Below are positions 1 through 8,014 of a stretch of DNA of 64,000 nucleotides, piece by piece. Where the stretch lies: NCBI RefSeq assembly GCF_040654195.1, contig NZ_JBFAHM010000006.1:310001-374000 (forward strand), read 5' to 3'. The stretch's first letter is position 1; every line of letters begins with the position of its first letter. Below the pieces are notes generated by a model. The model was not told where the DNA came from, did not search any database, and worked only from the letters and a program-made list of their open reading frames with translations. Position numbers and translations under genes: made by a program. Source of the stretch: Hamadaea sp013361475. Its GTDB lineage: Bacteria > Actinomycetota > Actinomycetes > Mycobacteriales > Micromonosporaceae.

Positions 1-1053
1 GTCTCCCAGGCCGCCACCCCGGTACGCGTCATGCCGCTGGGCGACTCCATCACCGGTTCGCCCGGCTGCTGGCGGGCGCTGTTGTGGAATCGCCTGCAGT
101 CCACCGGGTACACCAACGTCGACTTCGTCGGGACGCTGCCGCCACAAGGCTGCGGAGTGGCGTACGACGGGGACAACGAAGGGCACGGCGGCTATCTCGC
201 CACCAACATCGCCAACCAGAGTCTGCTCCCCGGCTGGCTCGGCGCTACCCAGCCGGACGTCGTCCTGATGCACCTCGGCACCAACGACGTCTGGAGCAAC
301 ATCCCGCCGGCCACCATCCTGGCCGCGTTCAGCACCCTCGTCGACCAGATGCGGGCGAGCAAGGCCTCGATGCGCATCCTGGTCGCGAAGATCATCCCGA
401 TGAACCCGTCGAGCTGCACCGAGTGCGCTCAGCGGGCGATCGACTTCAACGCCGCGATTCCGGCCTGGGCGGCCGGGAAGACGACGGCCCAGTCGCCGAT
501 CGTCGTCGTCGACCAGTGGACCGGCTTCTCCACCGCGACCGACACCTACGACGGCGTCCACCCGAACGCGGCCGGCGACCAGAAGATGTCCGACAAGTGG
601 TATCCGCCGCTGATCGCCCAGCTGGGCGGCGCGACGTCGCCGTCGGCGAGCACGACGGCTTCGGCCACCGCCTCGCCTTCCGCGAGCACGTCACCGTCGG
701 CGAGCACCTCGCCGCCGGCCAGTGTTTCGCCGACCACGTCGAGTGGGAAGAAGTGCACCGCGACCTACCGCGTGTCCAGTCAGTGGCCCGGCGGCTTCGG
801 CGCCGAGGTCACCGTCGCGAACACCGGGACCGTCGCCCTCACCGGATGGACGGTCGTGCTGGTGTTCCCGAACGGCCAAATCGTGACGCAACTCTGGAAT
901 GGGGCATTCACCCAGAGCGGTGGCACGGTGACGGTGAAGAACGTGAGCTACAACGGCTCCGTCGCACCCGGCGGCACCGCCGGGTTCGGCTTCAACGGCA
1001 GCTGGAACAACAGCGCGAACTCTGCGCCGACGGTCACCTGCACACCGGCCTGA
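1..1053 (+). CDS. Secreted SGNH/GDSL hydrolase with C-terminal CBM2 (5' end outside window)
   Basis: The reading frame is open from base 1, so the signal peptide and true start lie upstream of the window. Counting from the first codon, the family blocks are visible: GDSIT (nucleophile Ser about 16), GTND (about 93-96) and DGVHPN (Asp and His about 184/187). A Ser/Thr/Ala/Pro linker (about 205-250) leads to a carbohydrate-binding module family 2-like domain bounded by Cys about 252 and 347, with conserved W and NG/NS positions. By family it is an extracellular esterase, probably acting on polysaccharide acyl groups, tethered to cellulose or chitin by the CBM. The exact substrate cannot be read from the sequence. 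Confidence 0.9.
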   Translation, partial: VSQAATPVRVMPLGDSITGSPGCWRALLWNRLQSTGYTNVDFVGTLPPQGCGVAYDGDNEGHGGYLATNIANQSLLPGWLGATQPDVVLMHLGTNDVWSNIPPATILAAFSTLVDQMRASKASMRILVAKIIPMNPSSCTECAQRAIDFNAAIPAWAAGKTTAQSPIVVVDQWTGFSTATDTYDGVHPNAAGDQKMSDKWYPPLIAQLGGATSPSASTTASATASPSASTSPSASTSPPASVSPTTSSGKKCTATYRVSSQWPGGFGAEVTVANTGTVALTGWTVVLVFPNGQIVTQLWNGAFTQSGGTVTVKNVSYNGSVAPGGTAGFGFNGSWNNSANSAPTVTCTPA

Positions 1054-1178
1054 CGCTGGGACCGCCCGGCTGCCGGCCGCACGGCGGCCGGGCGACACGT
1101 CCGCCGACCTGCACCTTTACTTGATCGGGCGGGGCGAATAGTACGCTCGGGTGTCCGAGAAAGAGCCGTAGATCGGCG

Positions 1179-1931
1179 ATGACCGACCAGACGAAGGTGG
1201 ACATGACCAGCGCGCCCAAGATCACTGTCGTCGTGCCGACGTACAACGAGCGCGACAACCTGCCCAAGCTCGTCAGCCTGCTCGCCGGTCTGGGACTGCC
1301 CGATCTGCACGTCCTGGTCGTCGACGACAACTCCCCCGACGGCACCGGCGAGGTCGCCGAGAAGCTCGCGGTCGAGGCCCCGATCCCGGTCGGCGTCCTG
1401 CACCGCACGGTGAAGGACGGGCTCGGCCGTGCGTACGTCGCCGGGATGACGCGGGCGCTCGACGAGGGCGCCGACATCGTGGTGCAGATGGACGCCGACC
1501 TGTCGCACCCGGTGACCGCCATCCCGGTGATGATCGAGAAGCTGGCGACCACCGACGCCGCCGTGGTCCTCGGCTCCCGGTATGTCGCGGGCGGCGCGAC
1601 CGCCAGCGAATGGCCATGGCATCGCAAGGCGCTGTCGGCCTGGGCGAACTTCTACGTCAACACGATCCTGCGGCTGCACGTCAAGGACGCCACCGCCGGG
1701 TTCAAGGCCTGGCGCGCCCAGACGCTGCGGGACATCGACGTCGCGTCGGTGCAGAGCAACGGGTACGCCTTCCAGGTCGAGATGAACTATCGCGTGGTCA
1801 GCCGCGGGATGCGGATCGCCGAGGTGCCGATCCGGTTCGAGGAGCGGGTCGAGGGCGCGTCGAAGATGAGCCTCGGCGTACAGCTCGAATCCGCGCTCGT
1901 GCCGTGGAAGTTGCGCTTCGGCAAGCACTGA
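1179..1931 (+). CDS. Polyprenol monophosphomannose synthase-like GT2
   Basis: A 250-residue family 2 glycosyltransferase of the Dpm1 type. It would transfer mannose from GDP-mannose to a polyprenyl phosphate at the inner membrane face. Seen: VVVPTYNERDN near the N-terminus, DDNSPDGT, QMDADLSHP (metal-binding DxD) and SRYVAGG. There is no C-terminal membrane domain, so this is the soluble form that needs a membrane partner in some actinobacteria. Start choice is uncertain: ATG 1179 has no clear ribosome site, whereas ATG 1203 is preceded by GAAGGTGG and would remove eight residues. It stands alone, with the next gene starting behind its own palindromic promoter. Confidence 0.85.
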   Translation: MTDQTKVDMTSAPKITVVVPTYNERDNLPKLVSLLAGLGLPDLHVLVVDDNSPDGTGEVAEKLAVEAPIPVGVLHRTVKDGLGRAYVAGMTRALDEGADIVVQMDADLSHPVTAIPVMIEKLATTDAAVVLGSRYVAGGATASEWPWHRKALSAWANFYVNTILRLHVKDATAGFKAWRAQTLRDIDVASVQSNGYAFQVEMNYRVVSRGMRIAEVPIRFEERVEGASKMSLGVQLESALVPWKLRFGKH

Positions 1932-1949
1932 GCAACCGTCAGGCCTGTT

Positions 1950-1977
1950 CCACTATAGCGGAATTCCGCTATAGTGG
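1950..1977. promoter_or_regulatory. Perfect 28-bp palindrome overlapping promoter of XRE-cupin gene
   Basis: The 28 bases read the same on both strands (arms CCACTATAGCGGAA and its complement). The right arm contains TATAGT (1970-1975), which sits 7 nt before ATG 1983 and can serve as the -10 box of a leaderless transcript. Position and symmetry suggest an autoregulatory operator for the downstream regulator (inference). Confidence 0.7.
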
Positions 1978-1982
1978 ATTTC

Positions 1983-2525
1983 ATGATCGACGATCTCGGC
2001 GTACGCGTGCGCTCCGAACGCCGCCGCCGCAACCTGACCCTGGACGAGCTGGCCGCCGCCAGCGGCGTCAGCCGCAGCATGCTGTCCGAAGTGGAACGCG
2101 GCAGCCGTACGCCGACCGTGCTCGTCCTCGATCGCATCGCGACCGGGTTGGGCACCAGCGTCGCCCGCCTGCTGCGACCGGAGTCGCCCGAGCGCCGGGT
2201 CTTGCTGCGACACGACAAGCAGGACGTCGCCCAGGCCGAGGGCTGGCAGCGGCGCATCCTCAGCCCGGTGGTGCCCGGCGTCGAGTTCGAGTTCATGCGC
2301 ACGACCATCGAGGCGGGCGTGGACGCCGGAGTCTTCACCCCGCACGCGCCCGGCACCCGTGAGTATCTGGCGGTCGAGGCCGGGACGCTGCGCCTGTCGC
2401 TCGACGACGAGGTCACCGAGTTGGACGCTGGGGACAGCGTCTACTACGCCGGCGACTGCCATCACGGGTTCGCCAATCCCGGCGTCGAGCCGTGCGTCTA
2501 CTACCTGGTCATGGACCTGCGATGA
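1983..2525 (+). CDS. XRE-family regulator with C-terminal cupin domain
   Basis: 180 residues. An N-terminal helix-turn-helix (about 7-61; LDELAAASGVSRSMLSEVER) is followed by a cupin_2 barrel (about 105-175; GTREYLAVEAG, GDSVYYAGDCHHGF). Such proteins sense a small ligand through the cupin and often control the adjacent catabolic or amine gene. ATG 1983 was chosen over GTG 1974 because the latter lies inside the operator palindrome, and a TATAGT box 7 nt upstream fits a leaderless message. Its stop overlaps the next start (ATGA), so it is co-translated with the PLP decarboxylase it probably controls. Confidence 0.85.
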   Translation: MIDDLGVRVRSERRRRNLTLDELAAASGVSRSMLSEVERGSRTPTVLVLDRIATGLGTSVARLLRPESPERRVLLRHDKQDVAQAEGWQRRILSPVVPGVEFEFMRTTIEAGVDAGVFTPHAPGTREYLAVEAGTLRLSLDDEVTELDAGDSVYYAGDCHHGFANPGVEPCVYYLVMDLR

Positions 2526-3955
2526 GCGAGCCGAACCTTCCGAACGCGCCGCTCGCGCCGAACGAGCCGATCGCGCCCGCCTGGGAGTGGGACGCCGACG
2601 AGGTACGCCGCATCGGCCACCGGGTCGCCGACCTCGTCGCGGACCACCTGACCACGGTGTCACAGAAACCGGTCTGGCAGCCGTACGCGTCCACCGTGCC
2701 ACCGGCCGACGGGGGCCCGGTCGACGTGGACGAGGTGCTCGCCGACATCGGCCGGCACGTCCTGGCGTACCCGTTCGGCAACGGTCATCCCCGGTACGCG
2801 GCCTGGGTGAACTCTCCCCCGCACGTCCTCGGGGCGTACGCCGAGGCACTGGCCGCCGCGCTGAACCCGAGCGTCGCCGGGGGCGATCACGCGGCGGTCC
2901 ACGTCGAGCACGAGGTCGTCCGGGTGTTCCGTGACCTCGCGGGGTTTCCCGAGACGGGCACCGGCCTGCTGGTCAGCGGCGGTTCCATGGCCACCCTCAC
3001 GGCGTTCGCGGTCGCCCGCCATCGCGCGGCCGAGCGGCACGGGATCGACGTCCGCCGCGACGGCCTGGCCGGGCGGAGATTCGTCGTCTACCTCGGGACG
3101 GAAGGGCACGGATCCGCCCGGAAGGCGGCCGAACTGCTCGGCATCGGGTCGGCGAACGTCCGGCTCATCCCGGCCGACGCCGGCCACCGCCTGCGCCCGG
3201 ATCTGCTGCGGCGGGAGATCGTGGCGGACCGAGCGGCGGGTGCCGTGCCGGTCGCCGTGATGGCGAGTGCCGGGACGGTCAACACCGGAGCGATCGATCC
3301 GCTGGCCGAGATCGCCGAGGTCTGCGCGGACCACGACGTCTGGCTGCACGTCGACGGTTCCTACGGCGGCCCGGCGGTCCTGCTCCTCGACGAGTACGCC
3401 CCGGTCAAGGCAGCGTTGTCCGCGGTGGACAGCATCGCCCTCGATCCGCACAAGTGGCTGTACGCCCCGGTCGACGCGGGCCTCGTGCTCCTGAAGGACC
3501 GCCAGCTCGCCCGGGACGCGTTCAGCCTCGTCCCGCCCTACCTGCGAACCGACGACGAGCCTTGGTTCAGCGAGTTCGGCTTCGAGCAGACCCGCCCGTT
3601 CCGGGCGCTCAAGATCTGGGCGCAACTTCGACACCTCGGCCTCGACGGCTACCGGCGGCTGATCGCCCGGGATCTCGCGGTCGCCGGGCGGCTCGCCGCC
3701 GCGGTGGCCGCCGAGCCCGGCCTGGAGCTGCTCGCCCACGGGTTGAGCGTGGTCTGCTTCCGGTACGCCGGGCTGACCGACGAGGAGAACCGCGCGGTGC
3801 TGACCGAACTGAACCGCACCGGGCGGGCCTTCCTCGCCGGAACGACGGTGAACGGGGTCTTCGCCTTGCGGGCCTGCGTGGTCAACCCCCGGATGGGCAG
3901 CGCCGACGCCGAAGCCGTCGTCGACGCCGTCCGCGCCGCGCGCGCCGGGATCTAG
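2522..3955 (+). CDS. PLP-dependent group II (aromatic-L-amino-acid type) decarboxylase
   Basis: 477 residues, the usual size. Visible PLP-site features: TEGHGSARKA (His about 196, ring stacking), HVDGSYGG (Asp about 278) and DPHKW (Schiff-base Lys about 311). The family removes the alpha-carboxyl of aromatic or acidic amino acids to give amines; substrate is not deducible here. The start overlaps the stop of the XRE-cupin gene by 4 bases, making a two-gene operon, so the regulator may sense the amine or its precursor. The 3' end overlaps the stop of the convergent oxidoreductase gene by a few bases. Confidence 0.9.
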   Translation: MSEPNLPNAPLAPNEPIAPAWEWDADEVRRIGHRVADLVADHLTTVSQKPVWQPYASTVPPADGGPVDVDEVLADIGRHVLAYPFGNGHPRYAAWVNSPPHVLGAYAEALAAALNPSVAGGDHAAVHVEHEVVRVFRDLAGFPETGTGLLVSGGSMATLTAFAVARHRAAERHGIDVRRDGLAGRRFVVYLGTEGHGSARKAAELLGIGSANVRLIPADAGHRLRPDLLRREIVADRAAGAVPVAVMASAGTVNTGAIDPLAEIAEVCADHDVWLHVDGSYGGPAVLLLDEYAPVKAALSAVDSIALDPHKWLYAPVDAGLVLLKDRQLARDAFSLVPPYLRTDDEPWFSEFGFEQTRPFRALKIWAQLRHLGLDGYRRLIARDLAVAGRLAAAVAAEPGLELLAHGLSVVCFRYAGLTDEENRAVLTELNRTGRAFLAGTTVNGVFALRACVVNPRMGSADAEAVVDAVRAARAGI

Positions 3956-4848
3956 CCCAGCGCCGCCCGGACGTCCGCGTCCACCAGATCGCCGTTGACG
4001 ACCATGGCGGCCGCGGCTCCGGCGGCGGCCGCCATCACGACCGACGCCATCGGCAGGACCACGTTCCCGGCGGCCCACACGCCGTCCACACTGGTACGCC
4101 CGAAGGCGTCCACCTTGACCAGTCCGTTCTCGACCACGCAGCCGAGGTCGCGCAGCAGCTCGTCGATCGGCACGAACCGGGGTGCGACGAACAACGCCGA
4201 CCGCTCGACGATCCGGCCGCTGCCGAGCCGTACGCCCCGGAGCCGGCCGTCTTCGGTGACGAGACCGGCGGCCGGTCCCTCGACGACGGGCACCTTGCGG
4301 GCGTCGAGCTTCCGCCGGTCCTCGGCCGTCGGGGCGTACGCGTGGGCGAAGAGCACCACGTCGTCGCTCCACTGCTTGACCAGCAACGCCTGGTGCACCG
4401 CGCGCTCGTCGGTCCCGAGTACGCCGATCGCCTGATCGCGTACCTCCCAGCCGTGGCAGTAGGGGCAGTGCAGAACGTCCCGGCCCCAGAGTTCGGCCAG
4501 TCCGGGCAGCTCCGGCAGGTCGTCTCGCAGCCCCGTCGCGACCAGGATCCGTCGCGCGCTCAAGGCCGAGCCGTCGGCGAGCCGGACGGTGAAGCCCGGT
4601 TCGATCGCGGTCACCCGGCCGGCGACGATGACCCCGCCGTACCGGGTGACCTCCGCCCGGCCCACCGCCAGCAGCTCGGCCGGGGGCATCCCGTCCCGGG
4701 AGAGGAACCCCTGCATGTGGGCGGCGGGTGCGTTGCGGGGCTCGCCCGCGTCCACCACCGCCACCCGGCGACGGGCCCGGCCCAGCACCAGGGCGGCGTT
4801 CAGCCCCGCCGCGCCGCCTCCGATCACCACCACGTCGTACGCGTCCAT
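3952..4848 (-). CDS. NAD(P)/FAD oxidoreductase with CPYC motif (thioredoxin-reductase/dithiol-oxidase-like)
   Basis: 298 residues from ATG 4848, which has a good GAGGTGA ribosome site; upstream in-frame sequence is discarded. It shows a dinucleotide-binding GGGAAG motif (10-15), a second LVATGLRDD segment, and HCPYCHGWE with Cys 128 and 131 as redox-active pair. The CPxCHG form is typical of the thioredoxin-reductase-like group that includes the dithiol oxidases GliT and HlmI. It may therefore oxidise a small dithiol or act as a general disulfide reductase; sequence alone cannot separate these. It is divergent from a second XRE-cupin regulator, with a dyad between them. Confidence 0.85.
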   Translation of the reverse strand: MDAYDVVVIGGGAAGLNAALVLGRARRRVAVVDAGEPRNAPAAHMQGFLSRDGMPPAELLAVGRAEVTRYGGVIVAGRVTAIEPGFTVRLADGSALSARRILVATGLRDDLPELPGLAELWGRDVLHCPYCHGWEVRDQAIGVLGTDERAVHQALLVKQWSDDVVLFAHAYAPTAEDRRKLDARKVPVVEGPAAGLVTEDGRLRGVRLGSGRIVERSALFVAPRFVPIDELLRDLGCVVENGLVKVDAFGRTSVDGVWAAGNVVLPMASVVMAAAAGAAAAMVVNGDLVDADVRAALG

Positions 4849-4891
4849 CGCGCTCACCTCCGCGTCCGATGGTGCGGAGGCCGCCGCGATC

Positions 4892-4911
4892 TCGACAACC
4901 TTTGTTGCCGA
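4892..4911. promoter_or_regulatory. Candidate operator dyad between divergent oxidoreductase and XRE-cupin genes
   Basis: TCGACAAC-N4-GTTGCCGA: 7 of 8 positions are symmetric. It is the only clear dyad in the 91-bp divergent intergenic region, so it is a reasonable binding site for the XRE-cupin protein encoded to its right. Confidence 0.45.
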
Positions 4912-4939
4912 AACCGGGACGGCGCGCTGCAATGGAGGG

Positions 4940-5512
4940 GTGGACGAGATCACGAAGACGCTGGCGCAGGTCGGCCCCCGCCTCCAAGAGGTACGCAAGA
5001 AGCGCGGAGTGACGCTGTCCGCCCTCTCAGCGGCGACCGGGATCTCCAAGAGCACCCTGTCCCGGCTGGAGACCGGCCAGCGCAAGCCGAGCCTGGAACT
5101 GCTGCTGCCGATCGCTCAGGCGCACAAGGTGCCGCTGGACGAACTCGTGGGCGCCCCCGCCGTCGGCGATCCGCGGATCCGGCCGACGCCCATCCGCGAA
5201 GGCGGCCGCACCATGATCCCGCTGACCCGGCAACCGGGCGGACTTCAGGCGTACAAGCTGATCCTGCCGCCGGGCGAGGAGCCGGACCGGAAGACGCACG
5301 AGGGCTACGAGTGGCTCTACGTCCTGTCCGGGCGGCTGCGGCTGCTGCTCGCCGACCACGATCTCGAGCTGCCGACCGGCGAGGCGGCCGAGTTCGACAC
5401 CCGCTTGCCGCACTGGTTCGGCAGCGCGACCGACCGGCCGGTGGAGGTGCTCAGCCTCTTCGGCCGCCAAGGCGAACGGCTGCACGTCCGGGCGCGCAGC
5501 GTGCGAAAGTGA
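4940..5512 (+). CDS. XRE-family regulator with C-terminal cupin domain
   Basis: 190 residues from GTG 4940. HTH at about 12-65 (LSALSAATGISKSTLSRLE), cupin at about 105-175 (HEGYEWLYVLSGRLRL, LPHWFGS). It is a distant paralogue of the regulator at 1983. The GGAGG just before GTG is only one or two bases away, so initiation context is poor and the start is not certain, although no other in-frame start precedes the HTH closely. Divergent arrangement with the CPYC oxidoreductase suggests control of that gene and of itself. A RibD-like reductase starts 4 bp after its stop and is probably co-transcribed. Confidence 0.82.
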   Translation: MDEITKTLAQVGPRLQEVRKKRGVTLSALSAATGISKSTLSRLETGQRKPSLELLLPIAQAHKVPLDELVGAPAVGDPRIRPTPIREGGRTMIPLTRQPGGLQAYKLILPPGEEPDRKTHEGYEWLYVLSGRLRLLLADHDLELPTGEAAEFDTRLPHWFGSATDRPVEVLSLFGRQGERLHVRARSVRK

Positions 5513-5516
5513 GGGC

Positions 5517-6068
5517 ATGCCGAAGACGCAGTACTACACGGCGACCACGATCGACGGCTTCATCGCCGACCCGGACGACTCGCTCGACTGGCTGTTCGCG
5601 GTGGCGGAGGGCGAGAACAGGTTCGCCGAGTTCTTCACCGGAATCGGCGCGTTCGCGATGGGCGCGACGACCTACGAATGGGTCCTCGCGCACGACGACC
5701 TCCTCGAGAACCCCGAGAAGTGGAAGTCCTACTACGCCGACGTTCCCTGCTGGGTCTTCACCCATCGCGAGCTGCCACCCATCCCCGGCGTGGATCTGCG
5801 GTTCGTGCAGGGCGACGTACGCCCGGTGCACGAGCAGCTGAGCCAAGCCGCCGGGGAGAAGAACATCTGGCTGGTCGGCGGGGGTGAGCTGGTCGGCCGC
5901 TTCGCCGACGCCGGCCTGCTCGACGAGGTGATCCTGGGAATGGCCCCGGCGACCCTCGGCGCGGGTAAGCCGCTGCTCCCCCGTCGGCTGGGACCCGACC
6001 GGCTCGAACTCGTCTCGGCCGCGCAGAACGGTCAGTTCGTGCAGATCACCTACCGGTTGAAGAGCTGA
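5517..6068 (+). CDS. Dihydrofolate reductase-like protein (RibD C-terminal domain)
   Basis: 183 residues beginning YYTATTIDGFIAD, the family opening, with MGATTYEWV and IWLVGGGELVGRF in the NADPH-binding fold. Members are small NADPH-dependent reductases of poorly known substrate, not the essential folate enzyme. It follows the XRE-cupin regulator by 4 bp and may be in the same unit. The last 23 bases overlap the 3' end of a membrane-protein gene on the other strand. Confidence 0.85.
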   Translation: MPKTQYYTATTIDGFIADPDDSLDWLFAVAEGENRFAEFFTGIGAFAMGATTYEWVLAHDDLLENPEKWKSYYADVPCWVFTHRELPPIPGVDLRFVQGDVRPVHEQLSQAAGEKNIWLVGGGELVGRFADAGLLDEVILGMAPATLGAGKPLLPRRLGPDRLELVSAAQNGQFVQITYRLKS

Positions 6069-6360
6069 CGTCGGCCGGCGGGCGACGGCCGAACGCCCCG
6101 ACGCCGGCGTGGAACAGTCCCATGAGGAGTACGCCGGCCGCCGCGGCGGTGAAGGCCGCGACCGGATGGTCGGCCACGTGTGCGGCGTACGCCACGACTC
6201 CGGCGAGCACGAACATGGCCCAGCCACTGAGCAGGTTGACGACGGGACCATAGCCGAACATCGAGGGATACGTGCTCTTCGTTATCCCCCGCACGAAGTG
6301 CGGTACGCCGTTCGCCCCGAACACCCCGGCGAGGAAACCCAACAAGATCGTCTGCACCAC
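6046..6360 (-). CDS. Small membrane protein, three to four helices, cotranscribed with TetR
   Basis: 104 residues from GTG 6360, preceded by GGAG at 5 nt. Hydrophobic stretches cover roughly residues 4-14, 35-55 and 62-85; the fragment GVPHFVRGI near the N-terminus is conserved in actinobacterial proteins of unknown role. The gene starts 8 bp after the TetR stop, so it is the likely target of that repressor together with it. No function can be assigned. Confidence 0.7.
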   Translation of the reverse strand: MVQTILLGFLAGVFGANGVPHFVRGITKSTYPSMFGYGPVVNLLSGWAMFVLAGVVAYAAHVADHPVAAFTAAAAGVLLMGLFHAGVGAFGRRPPADVSSSTGR

Positions 6361-6368
6361 GGAAACTC

Positions 6369-6929
6369 CTAAGCGGACAGACCTCGGACGACGAGGTCGA
6401 CGAGCTGACGCAGGCGGCGTCGGGCTGTTGCGGCGTCGGGCTCCTGCGCGATGCCGGGCAGTGCGTCGGTCAGCACCAGCGCCACGTCGCGCGGACTGAT
6501 CGTGCGGCCGAGCCCCGGCAGACCGGAGTCGGCGACGATGCGTTCCACGAGGTCGGCGTACCGGTCGTGGAAGCTCGCGATGACGTCCCCGGCGAGCTGC
6601 CCGGCCTCGGCGAACAACTCGGCTTTGAAGCCGGCCCCGATGGCGCCGCCGAACAGGTCGAGTTTCTGGGCCAGCACCTCGGTGAGCCGGTCGGCGACGC
6701 CACCGGAGCCGGTCGCCCCCGCGTCGGCCGCCGCGGCGAGCACCTCGTCGGCGATCTTCTGCCCGACCGCCCGGAAGACGGCCTCCTTGCCGGGGAAGTA
6801 CTGGTACACGGCCGGCCGGGAGATGCGGGCGGCCTGCGCGATCAGGTCCATGGAACTGCGGCGGTAGCCGTAGCGCCCGAACACCTCCAGGGCTGCCGTC
6901 ACGATCTGGTCGCGGCGATTCTCTGACAC
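6369..6929 (-). CDS. TetR-family transcriptional regulator
   Basis: 186 residues. N-terminal HTH (about 8-54) with ALEVFGRYGYRRSSMDLIAQ and ISRPAVYQYFPGKEAVF, typical TetR; the C-terminal half is the variable ligand-binding and dimer domain. Start is GTG 6929. An inverted repeat lies immediately upstream, and the downstream small membrane protein is in the same operon, so autorepression with control of the membrane protein is likely. Confidence 0.88.
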   Translation of the reverse strand: MSENRRDQIVTAALEVFGRYGYRRSSMDLIAQAARISRPAVYQYFPGKEAVFRAVGQKIADEVLAAAADAGATGSGGVADRLTEVLAQKLDLFGGAIGAGFKAELFAEAGQLAGDVIASFHDRYADLVERIVADSGLPGLGRTISPRDVALVLTDALPGIAQEPDAATARRRLRQLVDLVVRGLSA

Positions 6930-6930
6930 A

Positions 6931-6956
6931 CTGACAATCTAGGCTCATTTTGTCAG
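6931..6956. promoter_or_regulatory. TetR operator candidate
   Basis: Perfect inverted repeat CTGACAA-N12-TTGTCAG directly before the tetR start codon and 25 bp before the divergent phosphopantetheinyl transferase start. It could therefore affect both directions. Confidence 0.6.
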
Positions 6957-6980
6957 GGCGTCAACGGCTAAGGTGAGCGC

Positions 6981-7712
6981 GTGGACGAGATCTGGGGCGA
7001 GGCCGCCCTACCGGTCGCGGCGTCGGCTCCCCCGCCCGGCGTCTGTCACCTCTGGCCCGTTCCGGTCGGTGGGCGTACCAGCTGGATCTCCGACGAAGAG
7101 TGGGCCCAGGCGGACCGATTCCTGGCCGAGCACGCGCGCCGGACATTCCTCACCTCGCGCAGCGCGCAGCGCGAGGTGGCCGCGCGCTACCTGGGCGTTT
7201 TGCCGGGAGAGGTGACGATCGAGCGGACCTGTCGCCGCTGCGGCGGGCCGCACGGACGTCCCGCCGTCCAGGGACCGATCGACCTGTCCGTGAGCCACAC
7301 GCGCGAGTGGGTGGTCCTTGCCGTCGTGGGGTCCGGGCGAGTCGGCGTCGATCTGGAGCACCAGGCCACGACCCGCGATCTGGACTCCCTGACCGGTACG
7401 CTCACCGGCGCCGAACGGACCGAGTTCGCGGCCGTGCCCGAGCCGGCGCGGACAGAGTGGTTCCTGCGCCGGTGGACCCGCAAAGAGGCGGCCGTCAAAC
7501 TGACCGGCCACGGACTCGCCGTACGCTTCGACGCCCTAGACACTCGCGGGCCGCTCGCGATCGCCGACGGCGTGGCAGCGGACTGGCCCACGGAGGACAT
7601 TCACCTGACCGACGTACGCGTCGGCGGCGACCTCGTCGTCGCGCTCGCGACGACCGTCCCGCCGACATCCGTCGTGCTCTGCGGACCCCTCCCCCTCGCC
7701 CGCTCCGCTTGA
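6981..7712 (+). CDS. Sfp-type 4'-phosphopantetheinyl transferase
   Basis: 243 residues. The two diagnostic motifs are present: VGVDLEH (121-127, Mg-binding Asp/Glu) and WTRKEAAVKLTGHGL (165-179). CRRCGGPHG (84-92) is the usual N-lobe motif. The enzyme transfers phosphopantetheine from CoA to carrier-protein serines of NRPS, PKS or FAS systems. GTG 6981 is preceded by AAGGTGA. It is the only PPTase in the window and could activate the carrier domain of the A-T didomain protein at 27177 (inference; it lies 20 kb away). Confidence 0.9.
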   Translation: MDEIWGEAALPVAASAPPPGVCHLWPVPVGGRTSWISDEEWAQADRFLAEHARRTFLTSRSAQREVAARYLGVLPGEVTIERTCRRCGGPHGRPAVQGPIDLSVSHTREWVVLAVVGSGRVGVDLEHQATTRDLDSLTGTLTGAERTEFAAVPEPARTEWFLRRWTRKEAAVKLTGHGLAVRFDALDTRGPLAIADGVAADWPTEDIHLTDVRVGGDLVVALATTVPPTSVVLCGPLPLARSA

Positions 7713-7728
7713 TGCCCCGCTCCCCGCA

Positions 7729-7754
7729 CGATCATGAACTATCGGTCGTGATCG
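7729..7754. terminator. Hairpin between convergent genes
   Basis: CGATCATGA-N8-TCGTGATCG, one mismatch in a 9-bp stem, lies 17 bp after the PPTase stop and before the 3' end of the leftward sigma operon. No T-tract follows, as is usual in high-GC actinobacteria. Confidence 0.4.
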
Positions 7755-7819
7755 ACCGCGTGTCGTGTCCCTGGCGTCCTGATCGACTCCCCGACGGCAT
7801 GATCACCACCGGTCTACGG

Positions 7820-8014
7820 CTACCGCCGGGTGCCCGCCGGCGGGCCGGGATCAGAGGCGACGGCGACGAACGCCGCGACGCTGATCCCGGCCGCGAGGAC
7901 GAGGGCCACCGCCGCGATCACCAGGACGGCGACGCGGCGGTGGTCGTACGGCGGCTCCGGGGAACGGTGCCGGCCCGGCGCAGGGGGCGCGACGGTGTCG
8001 GTCGGTTGGGTCAC
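7820..8014 (-). CDS. Small single-span membrane protein (module 1)
   Basis: 64 residues from GTG 8014, which overlaps the stop of the preceding gene (GTGA). A proline-rich polar N-terminus (about 1-27) is followed by one hydrophobic helix (about 29-55) and a short tail, PGPPAGTRR. It is the last gene of the leftward sigma-factor operon. No family recognised. Tight overlap with its neighbour is the main evidence that it is real. Confidence 0.6.
   Translation of the reverse strand: MTQPTDTVAPPAPGRHRSPEPPYDHRRVAVLVIAAVALVLAAGISVAAFVAVASDPGPPAGTRR

Noticed and set aside
2660..5841. Long overlapping frames opposite or shifted against the decarboxylase and oxidoreductase genes
   Set aside because: Low-complexity Arg/Ala/Pro composition and full overlap with genes that carry clear active-site motifs.
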